Assembly: GCA_016124665.1 (NCBI GenBank) | Contig: WGNH01000011.1 | Span: 62,001 to 126,000 of the forward strand | Reading direction: 5' to 3' | From: Alphaproteobacteria bacterium | Lineage (GTDB): Bacteria; Pseudomonadota; Alphaproteobacteria; Caulobacterales; Maricaulaceae | DNA: 64,000 nucleotides | Shown here: in pieces, positions 36,942 to 46,231 of the stretch | How the letters are laid out: each line of letters starts with the position of its first letter | Position numbering within the stretch: the stretch's first letter is position 1 | Notes under the pieces: generated by a model | Told to the model about the DNA's origin: nothing | What the model saw: the letters and a program-made list of their open reading frames with translations, nothing else | The model's database searches: none | Made by a program: the position numbers and the translations under genes

Positions 36942-39479
36942 ATGAAACTCTGGCCCTTGATCCAGGCGCGCTTTGCGTTGCTGTGGGAACGCCTTGCCCC
37001 GGTGTTGTGGCCAGGCGTGCTGCTGATCGGGCTTTATGCCGGTATTTCGATCTTCGGTCTCTGGGACCGGTTGGGAGACCCCTGGCGGGCTCTGACCTAT
37101 GCGGCCGCAGTGGGATTGTCAGTCTGGATTGGCTGGTGCCGCTGGCGGACAACCGACTGGCCGGATGACGAAGATGCTGCGCGGCGCGTGGAAGCCGATT
37201 CCGGTATTTCCGCCCGTCCGCACGAAGCCCTGTCCGACCGGCCAGCGGATGCCTCAGCAGAAGCGCAGGCTGTCTGGCAGGCGCACCAGCGCCGCATGTC
37301 CGAACGTCTGAAAGGGGCCAAAGCCCGGCGTCCTCATGCCGCCTGGGCGCAGGTGGATTCCTGGGGGCTGCGTGGCGCAATTGTCGTGCTGATCGCTGCG
37401 GGTTGGATGGTGTCCGGTGATCTTGCCAAGGGCCGCCTGTTTGACAGTTTCGGCTTTGCACCGGTCTATCGCGGCGTCGAAACCGCTCAGGTCGATGCGT
37501 GGCTGAACCCGCCCGCCTATACCGGGATGGCCCCGATCTTCTTTCAGGATGGCGACACCGAAGCCGTGGCTCCGGAGGGCTCCGAGCTCGTGATCCGCAC
37601 TGCCGGCGTGCGCCGCGCGCCCAATGTCCGCAATGGCTCCGAGCGGGCCGAAAACCGCTCCATAGGCGATGGCGTGTGGCAAAGTCATCTGGTTATAGAA
37701 TCAGATGCCGTGGTCACGCTTCGGGCAGGCCGGGAGCGGGCTGCGTACCGTGTCGATGCAACCCCTGACACGGCACCGGATGTCAATATTGTCGCCGCCC
37801 CCGAAGCCAATGTTGAAGGCGAGCTGACGCTCGAATTCACGGTCGAAGATGATTATGGCGCGACCGATTTCCGCGTCGAATTCCGCCCGGAAGGGGAAGC
37901 GGCGGCTGATTGGTCGTCGATTGATATATCGCCGGGAGATATGACGCGCGGCGAAGACGGCTATCGCGCGACTGTGCTGACCGCCCAGCATGCGCTTGCG
38001 GGATCGCGCGTTGATCTCCGGCTGGCGGCGATGGATGGCGGTGGCAATACCGGCATCTCTCCGGCGATTGCCCTGACCCTGCCGGAACGTGTTTTCCTTG
38101 ATCCGCTGGCCCGCGCCGTGTCCGAACAGCGCCGCATCGTGATCGGCTCAAACCGGGAATATGCCCCGTTACCGGAACGCAACCCTATGTATCTGGAAGA
38201 CCTTCAGGCCCTTCCGCCCTTCCAGGGGGAGGAGCCGGAACGGCGGATCGAGCGCGCGCCGGAAGATTTGCAAAGCGTGGCGCTGGCGCTGGATGCGATC
38301 ACCGATGCGCCGGAATACTTCTTCGAGGATCCGATCGTCTATCTCGGGCTGCGGCATGAATTGCACAGCCTGCGCCGGGCCCGGGATTTTGACGAGATCG
38401 GCCCGATCGAGGCCAATCTCTGGCAGATTGCCCTGCGCGCCGAACTGGGCTCGCTGGCCGATGCGGAACGGGCGCTGCGCGCCGCCGAGCGGGCGCTGAT
38501 GGAAGCCCTCGCCCGCGGTGCTGACGAAACCGAGCTGGCACCCCTGTTCGAGGCCTATCAGCAGGCCATGGACAATTACATGGCCGCTCTGGCCCGCGAA
38601 GCCGCGGAAGAAGGCCGGGTGGCCGAGGGCGGTGGCCCGCAAATGAATACCGACGATCTTCAGGGATTGCTTGACGCTCTGCGGGACGCCGCCGAGCTGG
38701 GCGACACCGCCAATGCTCGCGAAGCCCTGCAAGCACTGGGCGAAATGCTCCGCAATATGGAGCTGACCCTGCAGCAAGGGGAAGGCGATGGCCAACAAAC
38801 CGATGAAATCAGCCAGGCAATGCGCGATGCCCTGGAGGAGCTGGGTGATGTGATCGGCGAACAGCGCCAGCTTCAGGATGAGACTTTCGAACAGGCCGAG
38901 GCCGGGCCTCAAGGTCAGAGCCAGGGTCAGGCCGGTGAGCCCGGCAGTGAAAGCGAGGGTCAGCCCTCCGGGCAAAGCGGCAGCCAGAGCGGACAGGCCG
39001 GAGCCGGCTCGCAAGGCGCACAAGCCCTCGCCGACTCCCAGGGTACGCTGGCGGACCGACTGGAATCGCTGGCTCAGGCCCTGCCCGGGGAAAGCGGCGA
39101 AAGCTTCGGTGAGGCGGCCGAGGCCATGCGCCGTGCTCAGGAAGCTCTGGAAGATGGCGATGCACAGGGGGCCGTTGGCCAGCAGGAGCAGGCCCTGCAG
39201 GCCCTGCGCGATGGCGCGGAGCGCCTGGCGCAAGGCCTTCTGGAACGGGCGCAGGACGCAAATCAGGCCGCCGCAGAGGGTGACGAGACAGACCCTCTGG
39301 GCCGCCCGCAGGATTCCGGCGGATTCTCCAACGGTTCAGGTGTCGAGATTCCTGACGAGGCTGAACGCCTGCGGGCCAGAGAAATTCTGGAAGAATTGCG
39401 GGAACGCGCCGCCGAGCAGGGGCTGGATCAGGACGAGCTTGATTATATCGAGCGCCTGCTGGACCGCTTCGGCTCCTGA
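36942..39479 (+). CDS. DUF4175 / TIGR02302 family protein
   Basis: 845 residues. Two N-terminal membrane segments (VLLIGLYAGISIFGLW, LSVWIGWCRW), a third near residue 145, then a large periplasmic part with beta domains, and helical heptad-like stretches. A Gly/Gln/Ser-rich linker (residues about 650-690, GQSQGQAGEPGSESEGQ) precedes a final helical segment. Function unknown; conserved in alphaproteobacteria downstream of argH/lysA. Confidence 0.92.
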   Translation: MKLWPLIQARFALLWERLAPVLWPGVLLIGLYAGISIFGLWDRLGDPWRALTYAAAVGLSVWIGWCRWRTTDWPDDEDAARRVEADSGISARPHEALSDRPADASAEAQAVWQAHQRRMSERLKGAKARRPHAAWAQVDSWGLRGAIVVLIAAGWMVSGDLAKGRLFDSFGFAPVYRGVETAQVDAWLNPPAYTGMAPIFFQDGDTEAVAPEGSELVIRTAGVRRAPNVRNGSERAENRSIGDGVWQSHLVIESDAVVTLRAGRERAAYRVDATPDTAPDVNIVAAPEANVEGELTLEFTVEDDYGATDFRVEFRPEGEAAADWSSIDISPGDMTRGEDGYRATVLTAQHALAGSRVDLRLAAMDGGGNTGISPAIALTLPERVFLDPLARAVSEQRRIVIGSNREYAPLPERNPMYLEDLQALPPFQGEEPERRIERAPEDLQSVALALDAITDAPEYFFEDPIVYLGLRHELHSLRRARDFDEIGPIEANLWQIALRAELGSLADAERALRAAERALMEALARGADETELAPLFEAYQQAMDNYMAALAREAAEEGRVAEGGGPQMNTDDLQGLLDALRDAAELGDTANAREALQALGEMLRNMELTLQQGEGDGQQTDEISQAMRDALEELGDVIGEQRQLQDETFEQAEAGPQGQSQGQAGEPGSESEGQPSGQSGSQSGQAGAGSQGAQALADSQGTLADRLESLAQALPGESGESFGEAAEAMRRAQEALEDGDAQGAVGQQEQALQALRDGAERLAQGLLERAQDANQAAAEGDETDPLGRPQDSGGFSNGSGVEIPDEAERLRAREILEELRERAAEQGLDQDELDYIERLLDRFGS

Positions 39480-39481
39480 CT

Positions 39482-40240
39482 CTAGTGGCCGCCGGGACCG
39501 GCAGAATTGGCGGCGGCATGGCGTTGCTCTGCCGGTGCTTCATCCATAGCGGCCGGCATGTCCGCCAGACCGGCAATCGTGACTTCCGCCTCGACGGCGC
39601 CGGAAGGCGGATCTGTCACCACGGACGCGAATTCAAGCTGGCCGCCGGGACCGATGACTCCAGCGTCGGGAATAATCGTCCATTCCAGAACCGGCTCACC
39701 GTTTTCACCCAGAAGCCGCGCCTGCAATTGCGGCACTGTGCGAGCCTGACGATCAATGTTGCGCACCGCGCCGGAGAGCACCACGGTAGGAATGCCATGT
39801 TCTTCACCGCGCGACACGTTCAGCGATTCGATCGCCACGCCAAAGGCGTTGGCTTCAATGCCGACCGCCGCATAGGCGCTGGACGCACGAGGCCAGACAC
39901 TGACAATATCGGCACGGAAAAGGAAGGCTGCCGCAAACACACCCGCGACCGCGACGGCCAGACCACCCCAGGCCCCCATCGCGGCTGTCTTCAATTGATC
40001 CTGCCGGCGCTGTTCAGCGCGCTCACGAAAAGCCCGGTGCGGGGCTTTGGGCGCAGCCGGCTCGGGCTCGGGCTCGGGTTTTGGCGGGATCGGGTCGATC
40101 GGCTCCAGAACCGGTTCTTCTTCGTTGCGCGCGGTCCAGATATGGCCGCAGGCGGCACATTTCACACGCCGCCCGTTGACGCCGATAGCGCCGGGATTTG
40201 CGCGATAACGCGTGTCACAACTTGGACAGCTCAGTATCAT
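39482..40240 (-). CDS. MJ0042-type zinc-ribbon membrane protein
   Basis: 252 residues. N-terminal zinc ribbon CPSCDTRY-17-CAACGHIW, then a proline/glutamate-rich linker (EPEPEPAAPK), one membrane helix (GLAVAVAGVFAAAFLFRA), and a beta domain similar to DUF3426-type extracellular modules. Divergent from ftsE in many alphaproteobacteria, so a role at the envelope or division site is possible but untested. Confidence 0.85.
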   Translation of the reverse strand: MILSCPSCDTRYRANPGAIGVNGRRVKCAACGHIWTARNEEEPVLEPIDPIPPKPEPEPEPAAPKAPHRAFRERAEQRRQDQLKTAAMGAWGGLAVAVAGVFAAAFLFRADIVSVWPRASSAYAAVGIEANAFGVAIESLNVSRGEEHGIPTVVLSGAVRNIDRQARTVPQLQARLLGENGEPVLEWTIIPDAGVIGPGGQLEFASVVTDPPSGAVEAEVTIAGLADMPAAMDEAPAEQRHAAANSAGPGGH

Positions 40241-40286
40241 CTGGGCCCGATTCAGCTTATTGGCAGCAGGAGCTGCAGGATTTCCG

Positions 40287-41003
40287 GTGACTGAAACTGG
40301 CGTGAACCCCTTTCCACAAAGTGAATCCGAAGTGATTGTCCGCTTCGATGCTGTCGGTATGCGCTATGGGCGCGGGCCGGAAATCCTGAAAGACGTGTCG
40401 TTCGAGCTGCCGCGGGGCAGTTTCACCTTCCTGACCGGCCCTTCCGGGGCAGGCAAAACCTCCTTGTTGCGGCTGATCTATATGGCTCACAAGGCCTCCC
40501 GCGGCGTGGTCCAGCATTTCGGCCATGACACTGCCGCATTGCGGCGGAAGGATCTGCCCGATCTGCGCCGCCGCATCGGCGTCGTGTTCCAGGAATTCCG
40601 CATGCTGGATCATCTCAGCGTTTTCGAGAATGTGGCCCTGCCGCTCCGCGTGGCCGGCCAGAAGCGTTCCGCCTATGCCGAGGATGTCGCCGAGCTTGTC
40701 AGCTGGGTGGGGCTGGAACATCACATGGAGTCGCGGCCCGCAACCCTTTCGGGGGGCGAGCAACAACGGGTGGCGATCGCGCGCGCCGTCGTCAACCAGC
40801 CCGAATTGCTGATCGCCGACGAGCCGACCGGGAATGTCGATCCGGACATGGCGCGGCGGCTCTTGCGCCTGTTTGTCGAGCTCAACCGGCTGGGCACGAC
40901 CGTGCTGATCGCGACCCATGACCTGACTCTTGTGCGCGCCCTGGACGCGCCGGTGATGTCGCTGGCCGATGGCCGCCTGACCTTCCGGGAACGGGCCGCA
41001 TGA
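40287..41003 (+). CDS. ftsE: Cell division ATP-binding protein FtsE
   Basis: 238 residues from GTG 40287. Walker A GPSGAGKTSLL, signature LSGGEQQRVAIARA, Walker B LLIADEPTGNVDP. With FtsX it forms an ABC complex that activates peptidoglycan hydrolases at the septum. GTG is preferred because AGGA lies upstream and the ATG-initiated frame at 40212 overlaps the divergent zinc-ribbon gene. Overlaps ftsX by 4 bases. Confidence 0.93.
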   Translation: MTETGVNPFPQSESEVIVRFDAVGMRYGRGPEILKDVSFELPRGSFTFLTGPSGAGKTSLLRLIYMAHKASRGVVQHFGHDTAALRRKDLPDLRRRIGVVFQEFRMLDHLSVFENVALPLRVAGQKRSAYAEDVAELVSWVGLEHHMESRPATLSGGEQQRVAIARAVVNQPELLIADEPTGNVDPDMARRLLRLFVELNRLGTTVLIATHDLTLVRALDAPVMSLADGRLTFRERAA

Positions 41004-41914
41004 GCGACAGTGAGACATCTCCGCCAATGCCGCCTGCGGGCGGCCATGCACGGCTACTGCCGCCGGACGCCGGACGTGACCGGCCGCTGTTTGCCGTGGC
41101 GGCGATCCTGGTGTTTCTCGCCTGCCTTGCCGCGCTCGGTGCGCGCGGGGCCTGGACATCGAGTGACCGCTGGATGAATGATCTCGCAGGCAGCCTGACC
41201 GTACAGGTCCGTCCTGTGGATGGCCGCAATGCAGATGAAGATGCGTCAGAGGCCGCGCGCCTGATCGCAGCGCTCCCGGACATCGAAAGTGCGGAAGCGC
41301 GAAGCCGGGCAGAGTCCGAAGCGCTTCTGGAGCCGTGGTTTGGCGCCGGCGGCCTGCCGGCAGATCTGCCCGTGCCCTTGCTGGTCGATGTGGAATTGTC
41401 GAACCCGGACATATTACCGGTCGAGGACATTGAGGCAGTTCTGGCTGAAGCCGGAATTGACGCCACGGTGGACGATCATGGCCGCTGGTCCGATGCGGTG
41501 GCCCGCGCCAGTCATCTCGCCCGGATGCTCGCACTCGGCCTGCTGACGCTCATTCTGGGGGCGGCGGCGGCGGTCATCGCCTTTGCCGCGCGCGCGTCGC
41601 TGGCCGCCCGCCGCGATGTCGCGGATGCGCTGCATATTGTCGGCGCGACCGATGCCTATATTGCCGGGCTGTTCGAGCGGCGCTTTTTCGGGCTCGGCCT
41701 GAAAGCCGGAGCAACCGGAGCCGGATTCGCGGCTCTGATCGCCATACTGGTCGCCGTAGGTGGCGGAAACGCAGATGCGATGTATTTTCTTCCGGAACTG
41801 GTCTTTGCGCCGGTCGAGATTGCGTCGCTGCTCGCGGCGCCCCTGGTCGCCGGCGCTATCGCGGCGCTGTCGGCGCGGCTGGCGGTATCGGAAGAATTGC
41901 GGAAACGCTGGTGA
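41000..41914 (+). CDS. ftsX: Cell division protein FtsX
   Basis: 304 residues with four membrane segments: one N-terminal (LFAVAAILVFLACLAALG) and three in the last 150 residues. The large periplasmic loop between carries the extracellular domain seen in FtsX (LTVQVRP, LPVPLLVDVELS). It couples FtsE ATP hydrolysis to periplasmic amidase activation. Operon ftsE-ftsX-ydcF-plsC. Confidence 0.93.
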   Translation: MSDSETSPPMPPAGGHARLLPPDAGRDRPLFAVAAILVFLACLAALGARGAWTSSDRWMNDLAGSLTVQVRPVDGRNADEDASEAARLIAALPDIESAEARSRAESEALLEPWFGAGGLPADLPVPLLVDVELSNPDILPVEDIEAVLAEAGIDATVDDHGRWSDAVARASHLARMLALGLLTLILGAAAAVIAFAARASLAARRDVADALHIVGATDAYIAGLFERRFFGLGLKAGATGAGFAALIAILVAVGGGNADAMYFLPELVFAPVEIASLLAAPLVAGAIAALSARLAVSEELRKRW

Positions 41915-41936
41915 ATATGAGCGGAGATGAGTTGAG

Positions 41937-42545
41937 ATGAGCCTGTCGCGGACGTCTTCCAGCCCTGCCGGGCAGATCGTGCGGGCGGTGTCATTCCTGA
42001 TCGTTTTCGGCCTGCTGGCCGGGTTTGCCGGCTATTCCGGCCATGTCTCCGCCCTGAGCACGCCCGAGGAGGTCGAGGCTGACGCCATCATCGTTCTGAC
42101 CGGTGGCGAAGGCCGGTTGCAGACCGCGGTCCGGTTGCTGGAGAGCGGTGCCGGCGAGCGCGTCCTGATCTCCGGCGTCAATCCCTCCGTCAGCGAAGAG
42201 GCGGTGCGGACAACATCGAACATTGATCCGGATCTGTTTGCCTGTTGCATTGATCTGGGCCGGGATGCCGCTGACACAATCGGCAATGCCCGCGAAGCCG
42301 TAGTCTGGGCGGACGCCAACGGGTTCGAGCGCATCATCATCGTGACCTCCGACTATCACATGCCGCGCGCCATACTGGAGCTGCGCGCCCTGATGCCGGA
42401 CCATGACCTGATCGCCTGGCCAGTGCCCTCTCCCCGTCCATGGGAAAACGCCACGGCCGCGCGGCGCTGGGCTCTGGAGTATCTGAAATTCAGCGCGGTT
42501 TTCTTCCGCGAAATGGCACGCGGTGCCTTCAGCGGAGACGAATGA
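41937..42545 (+). CDS. YdcF family protein (DUF218)
   Basis: 202 residues. One N-terminal membrane helix, then the DUF218 domain: ADAIIVLTGGEGRLQTAVRLLESG, GRDAADTIGNAREAVVWADANG and IIIVTSDYHMPRAILELR. Family members (for example SanA) affect envelope permeability or bind nucleotides/S-adenosylmethionine; exact role unknown. Overlaps plsC by 4 bases. Confidence 0.92.
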   Translation: MSLSRTSSSPAGQIVRAVSFLIVFGLLAGFAGYSGHVSALSTPEEVEADAIIVLTGGEGRLQTAVRLLESGAGERVLISGVNPSVSEEAVRTTSNIDPDLFACCIDLGRDAADTIGNAREAVVWADANGFERIIIVTSDYHMPRAILELRALMPDHDLIAWPVPSPRPWENATAARRWALEYLKFSAVFFREMARGAFSGDE

Positions 42546-43276
42546 TGAAGCCGGCCGGTCCTTTGACGATTATCCGTTCGCTCTTGTTCGTCCTCTGGAT
42601 GTATGGCTCGATGATGATTGTCGGCTTTGCCGTGATCTGGCTGCTGGTGATGCCGCGAAGCTGGTCGCGTGCGGTCTACCGGTTCTGGCTGGCCCTGATT
42701 TTTGGCGGGCTGAAAGTCATCTGCGGACAAAGCTATGAAGTGCGCGGGCGGGAGAATCTGCCGCAGGGCGGTGCGCTGATTGCCTCGCGTCATGAAAGCA
42801 TGATGGAAACGCAAGCCTTCTGGCAGATACTGGATGATCCCGCGATCATTCTGAAAAAGGAGCTGGCCTGGCTGCCGGTATTCGGCTGGTTTGCGGTCAA
42901 GCTGGAGAATATCGTGGTGGATCGCGGGGCTGCGGCAAAGGCCTTGCGGAAGATGCTGCGCGATGCCCGGCAGCGGGCCGCAGAAGGCCGCCAGATCCTG
43001 ATTTTTCCGGAAGGCACCCGCATGAAGCCGGGGGAATTCGGCGTGTTGAAGCCGGGCGTCGCCGGCCTTTATGCGGCCATGAATGTGCCCTGTGTCCCGG
43101 TCGCTCTGGATAGTGGTGACTACTGGGCCGGGAACGGCATTGTGCGGCGCCCCGGCAAGGCCGTGATCGAGTTTCTGGAACCCATTGCACCGGGATTGTC
43201 ACGCGAGGACTTCATGAAGCTGCTGCAATCGCGTATTGAAAGCGGAACGCGCGCCTTGCGTGCCAACCGGACCTGA
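42542..43276 (+). CDS. plsC: 1-acyl-sn-glycerol-3-phosphate acyltransferase (PlsC-like)
   Basis: 244 residues. A membrane anchor (LLFVLWMYGSMMIVGFAVIWLLV) precedes the acyltransferase domain. The catalytic motif is RHESMME (HX4E rather than the more usual HX4D), and the glycerol-phosphate motif is FPEGTRMKPG. It makes phosphatidic acid. The start may be 42542 or 42545 (tandem ATG); both fit the overlap with ydcF. Confidence 0.88.
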   Translation: MMKPAGPLTIIRSLLFVLWMYGSMMIVGFAVIWLLVMPRSWSRAVYRFWLALIFGGLKVICGQSYEVRGRENLPQGGALIASRHESMMETQAFWQILDDPAIILKKELAWLPVFGWFAVKLENIVVDRGAAAKALRKMLRDARQRAAEGRQILIFPEGTRMKPGEFGVLKPGVAGLYAAMNVPCVPVALDSGDYWAGNGIVRRPGKAVIEFLEPIAPGLSREDFMKLLQSRIESGTRALRANRT

Positions 43277-43303
43277 GTTTCAGGCCTCCATAACGGATGT
43301 GTC

Positions 43304-44305
43304 ATGCCCAAGCGTTTCGCGATACCCCTTCTCGCCATTCTGATCGTATTGGGCCTTTATTCGGCCTATTGGGTCTATGCCCGGTCGGAAATCGTCCGTT
43401 ATGTCGAGGCTTGGGAGGCTGCCCAGATCGAGGCCGGTTTTTCGATCGATCGCAATGATCTTCGTGTCGGCGGCTATCCCTACCGGTTTTCGGTGTCCGC
43501 CGAGAATGTGGTCATGCGGGCGCCCGAGATTGACGGAGGCTGGGTGCTGGAGCTGAACGCTTTTGAAGCCAATGCCATGCCCTATGATTTCTCGCACTGG
43601 ATCATTTCCCTGGGCGATACCGTGCGCTTCCAGCAAGGCGGTCAGGGGCTTGCATTGACGACAGAGAATGCCCGTTTCAGCGTATCCGGCGCGGACGGGG
43701 TCACCCAGCGGATCGGCAGCCAGATCACGAATCTGCAAATAGAATCCCTTGGCAGCGCACCGGTCAGTGTCACAGACGTCGAGGCTTTGCGCCTGAGCGC
43801 TGCGACCGGCGAGAGCGGCGATATGGCGATTCGGCTGCAACTCGATGGCGTTCAACTGGCAGCAGAGCAGATCGATCCGGTCCTGGCCGGCAGTTTCGGT
43901 GACCATATCACGCAGCTGCAGGCCGATTTCGTGATTTCGCAATGGCCGGAGCTGGCACGCAGCTCTGATCTCGGTACATGGGCCAGAGCCGGCGGCGTGT
44001 ATTCCCTGCGCGAGTTTCACATTGGCTGGGGCCGTCTGAACATGGATGCCGAGGGCGAGATGGGGCTGGACGAAGCCTTGCGCCCGACGGGCCGTATCAG
44101 CCTCAATATTCTGGATCCGGAAGCAGTGGTCGATGCGATGATCGAATCCGGTGCCATTTCCGAGGAAAATTCCGGCGCCTTGCGGCTGGTCGCACAGTCC
44201 GCTCCGCGCAGCGATGCCGGCACCGCGATTCCGCTGTCCTTCCGCAATGGCGGGGTCTATTTCGGACCGGTCCGGCTGGGCGAAACCGGCTCCATTGCGC
44301 GTTAG
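43304..44305 (+). CDS. DUF2125 domain-containing protein
   Basis: 333 residues. An N-terminal anchor (IPLLAILIVLGLYSAYWVYA) is followed by the DUF2125 pattern: WEAAQIEAGFSIDRNDLRVGGYPYRF and ANAMPYDFSHWIISLGD. Periplasmic, function unknown, typical of alphaproteobacteria. Ends with a stop interlocked with hisC on the opposite strand. Confidence 0.92.
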   Translation: MPKRFAIPLLAILIVLGLYSAYWVYARSEIVRYVEAWEAAQIEAGFSIDRNDLRVGGYPYRFSVSAENVVMRAPEIDGGWVLELNAFEANAMPYDFSHWIISLGDTVRFQQGGQGLALTTENARFSVSGADGVTQRIGSQITNLQIESLGSAPVSVTDVEALRLSAATGESGDMAIRLQLDGVQLAAEQIDPVLAGSFGDHITQLQADFVISQWPELARSSDLGTWARAGGVYSLREFHIGWGRLNMDAEGEMGLDEALRPTGRISLNILDPEAVVDAMIESGAISEENSGALRLVAQSAPRSDAGTAIPLSFRNGGVYFGPVRLGETGSIAR

Positions 44306-45390
44306 GCAGACATGAATTCGGCCAGAGCGTCAGCGACCTTGCGATTGTCGGTATCCAACCCGATCGTGATCCGCAATGCGCCGGGCAGGCCATAGGCCGC
44401 GACCGGGCGGACAATCAACCCTTTCGAGGTCAGCCAGGCATCCGCATCGGCGGCTGTCTTGCCCTTGGTTTCCGGGAAATGCACCAGCAGGAAATTGCCG
44501 ACGCTGGGCGTTACGTCCAGTCCCATGCCGCCGAGCTGCTGGCGCATGAAGGCCAGACCCTGACGATTATGTTCCGCAGAGCGCTGCTGGAATCCGGTGT
44601 CCTTGATCGCCGCAATCCCGGCGTCAATGGCAGGCAGGTTGACATTGAAGGGTCCCCGCACGCGATTGAGCACGTCAATGATGGACTTGTCGGCATAAGC
44701 CCAACCGAGGCGCAAGGCGGCCAGGCCGTGGATTTTCGAGAAGGTGCGCGTCACCACCACATTATCGTATTCGTTGGCGAGACCGAACGCCGTCCCGTAA
44801 TCGGGCTCATCGACATATTCGGCATAGGCTTCATCCACCACGAGCAGGGTGGATTCCGGCAAGGCTTCGCGCAAGCGGCGGACGTCATCGTGCGATATAT
44901 AGGTGCCGGTCGGATTGTTGGGATTGGCCAGAAACACGATGCGGGCATCGTCACCCGCCGCTTTCACAAGGGCGTCCACGTCCGCCGTGAAATCTTTTTC
45001 TTCCGCACTGACAAGTTCGGCGCCGGACTGCATGGCGACCAGGCGGTAGACCAGAAACCCGTATTGCGATTGTACGACCTTGTCGCCCGGCGAGAGATAG
45101 GCCCGGCCGAGGAGCTGGAGCAATTCGTCCGACCCCGTGCCGCAGACGATGCGGTCGGGATCAAGCCCGTTGGCTTCACCGATGGCCACGCGCAGACGGG
45201 TTGCCCCGCCATCAGGGTAAAGATTGAGATTTTTCGACGTCGCCTCAAAGGCCGACCGTGCCAGAGGCGAACAGCCCATCGGATTTTCATTCGACGACAG
45301 TTTGACCGGATTGGCGATGCCGGGAGCGTCAGCGGCACCGGGCTTGTAGGGCTTGATATCCAGAATTCCGGGGCGCGGTTCGAGGCTCAT
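44302..45390 (-). CDS. hisC: Histidinol-phosphate aminotransferase
   Basis: 362 residues of the class I/II PLP aminotransferases. Signatures: KLSSNENPMGCSP, FLANPNNPTGTYI, LLVVDEAYAEYV and the PLP lysine in RTFSKIHGLAALRLGWAY. It converts imidazole acetol phosphate to histidinol phosphate. Start 45390 (MSLEPRPGI) is the family start; it directly follows the methyltransferase stop (TGATATG). Confidence 0.92.
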   Translation of the reverse strand: MSLEPRPGILDIKPYKPGAADAPGIANPVKLSSNENPMGCSPLARSAFEATSKNLNLYPDGGATRLRVAIGEANGLDPDRIVCGTGSDELLQLLGRAYLSPGDKVVQSQYGFLVYRLVAMQSGAELVSAEEKDFTADVDALVKAAGDDARIVFLANPNNPTGTYISHDDVRRLREALPESTLLVVDEAYAEYVDEPDYGTAFGLANEYDNVVVTRTFSKIHGLAALRLGWAYADKSIIDVLNRVRGPFNVNLPAIDAGIAAIKDTGFQQRSAEHNRQGLAFMRQQLGGMGLDVTPSVGNFLLVHFPETKGKTAADADAWLTSKGLIVRPVAAYGLPGALRITIGLDTDNRKVADALAEFMSA

Positions 45391-45391
45391 A

Positions 45392-46150
45392 TCAGGTTTC
45401 CTTGGCAATCTGTTTGTGGGGAGATAGCGCGGTGGCAGGCCTGCCTTCAAGGACCGGCAACCGCACGCGCACAGGCCGGACCGCTCGCGGCGTCAAGGCG
45501 CCCGTATTCTTGACCGCCTCGGCCATGATCAATCCACCCAGATGCGGGGCAATGGCCTCACCCGTTTTCTCCCAGCCCAGAGCACGATCACCCTTGCACG
45601 ACCATTTCCAGGGCGGCGCATAAAGCGCCCTGGCCCAGGCGGTCGGGGTCAATGCCGCGTCGGTCAGAAGCCGCGACAACTGACCTTTGGAGAAGGGCCG
45701 GCCATGGCCGAAGGGTGTGGTTTCCATGCGGGCCCAGAGGCCGGTGCGGTTCGGGGCCACAAGGACGAGACGCCCCTGTGGCGCGAGAATCCGCCAGATT
45801 TCGCGCAGCATGTGCGGCGGCGATTGTGATTCTTCCAGCGCATGAATCAGGACGATGCGGTCAAACATGGCATCGCGGAAGGGCAGATGGGCATCCTCGC
45901 CCAGCACCGTACGTGACGATGCGTCACCCGGCCAGCGTATGGCCCCCTGGTCTGCCGGCATGAAGGCCACGGCGCGGCGGGTCCCGGTTTCCAGCATTTC
46001 CAGCAGGGGCGGACCATAGCCCATGGCCAGGACATCCAGCGTTTTCAGATCCGGCCACAGTGCCGCCAGCCGCCGCACGATCATGGCGCGTGCCGCCCGT
46101 CCCTGCTCCGTCTGGTAAAAACGGTCAATCTGCAGTGCATCAGTTCGCAT
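45392..46150 (-). CDS. Class I SAM-dependent methyltransferase
   Basis: 252 residues. Motif I is weak (LDVLAMGYGPPLLEML), with FDRIVLIHALEESQSP as the later strand and REIWRILAPQGRLVLVAPNR typical of the Methyltransf_11 family. Divergent from gloB, the position it takes in many alphaproteobacteria; substrate unknown. Coupled with hisC downstream. Confidence 0.87.
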   Translation of the reverse strand: MRTDALQIDRFYQTEQGRAARAMIVRRLAALWPDLKTLDVLAMGYGPPLLEMLETGTRRAVAFMPADQGAIRWPGDASSRTVLGEDAHLPFRDAMFDRIVLIHALEESQSPPHMLREIWRILAPQGRLVLVAPNRTGLWARMETTPFGHGRPFSKGQLSRLLTDAALTPTAWARALYAPPWKWSCKGDRALGWEKTGEAIAPHLGGLIMAEAVKNTGALTPRAVRPVRVRLPVLEGRPATALSPHKQIAKET

Positions 46151-46231
46151 CAGCGGTTTCCATTCTCGGCCCGGACATGCCAGTCTGGGCGGCGCAGGCT
46201 AACAGGACTTTGGGATAAAAGGACGAATTCA

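Noticed and set aside
43978-45513. 511-residue plus-strand ORF over hisC
   Set aside because: Shadow of hisC and the DUF2125 gene; no start-site signal or recognisable motif.
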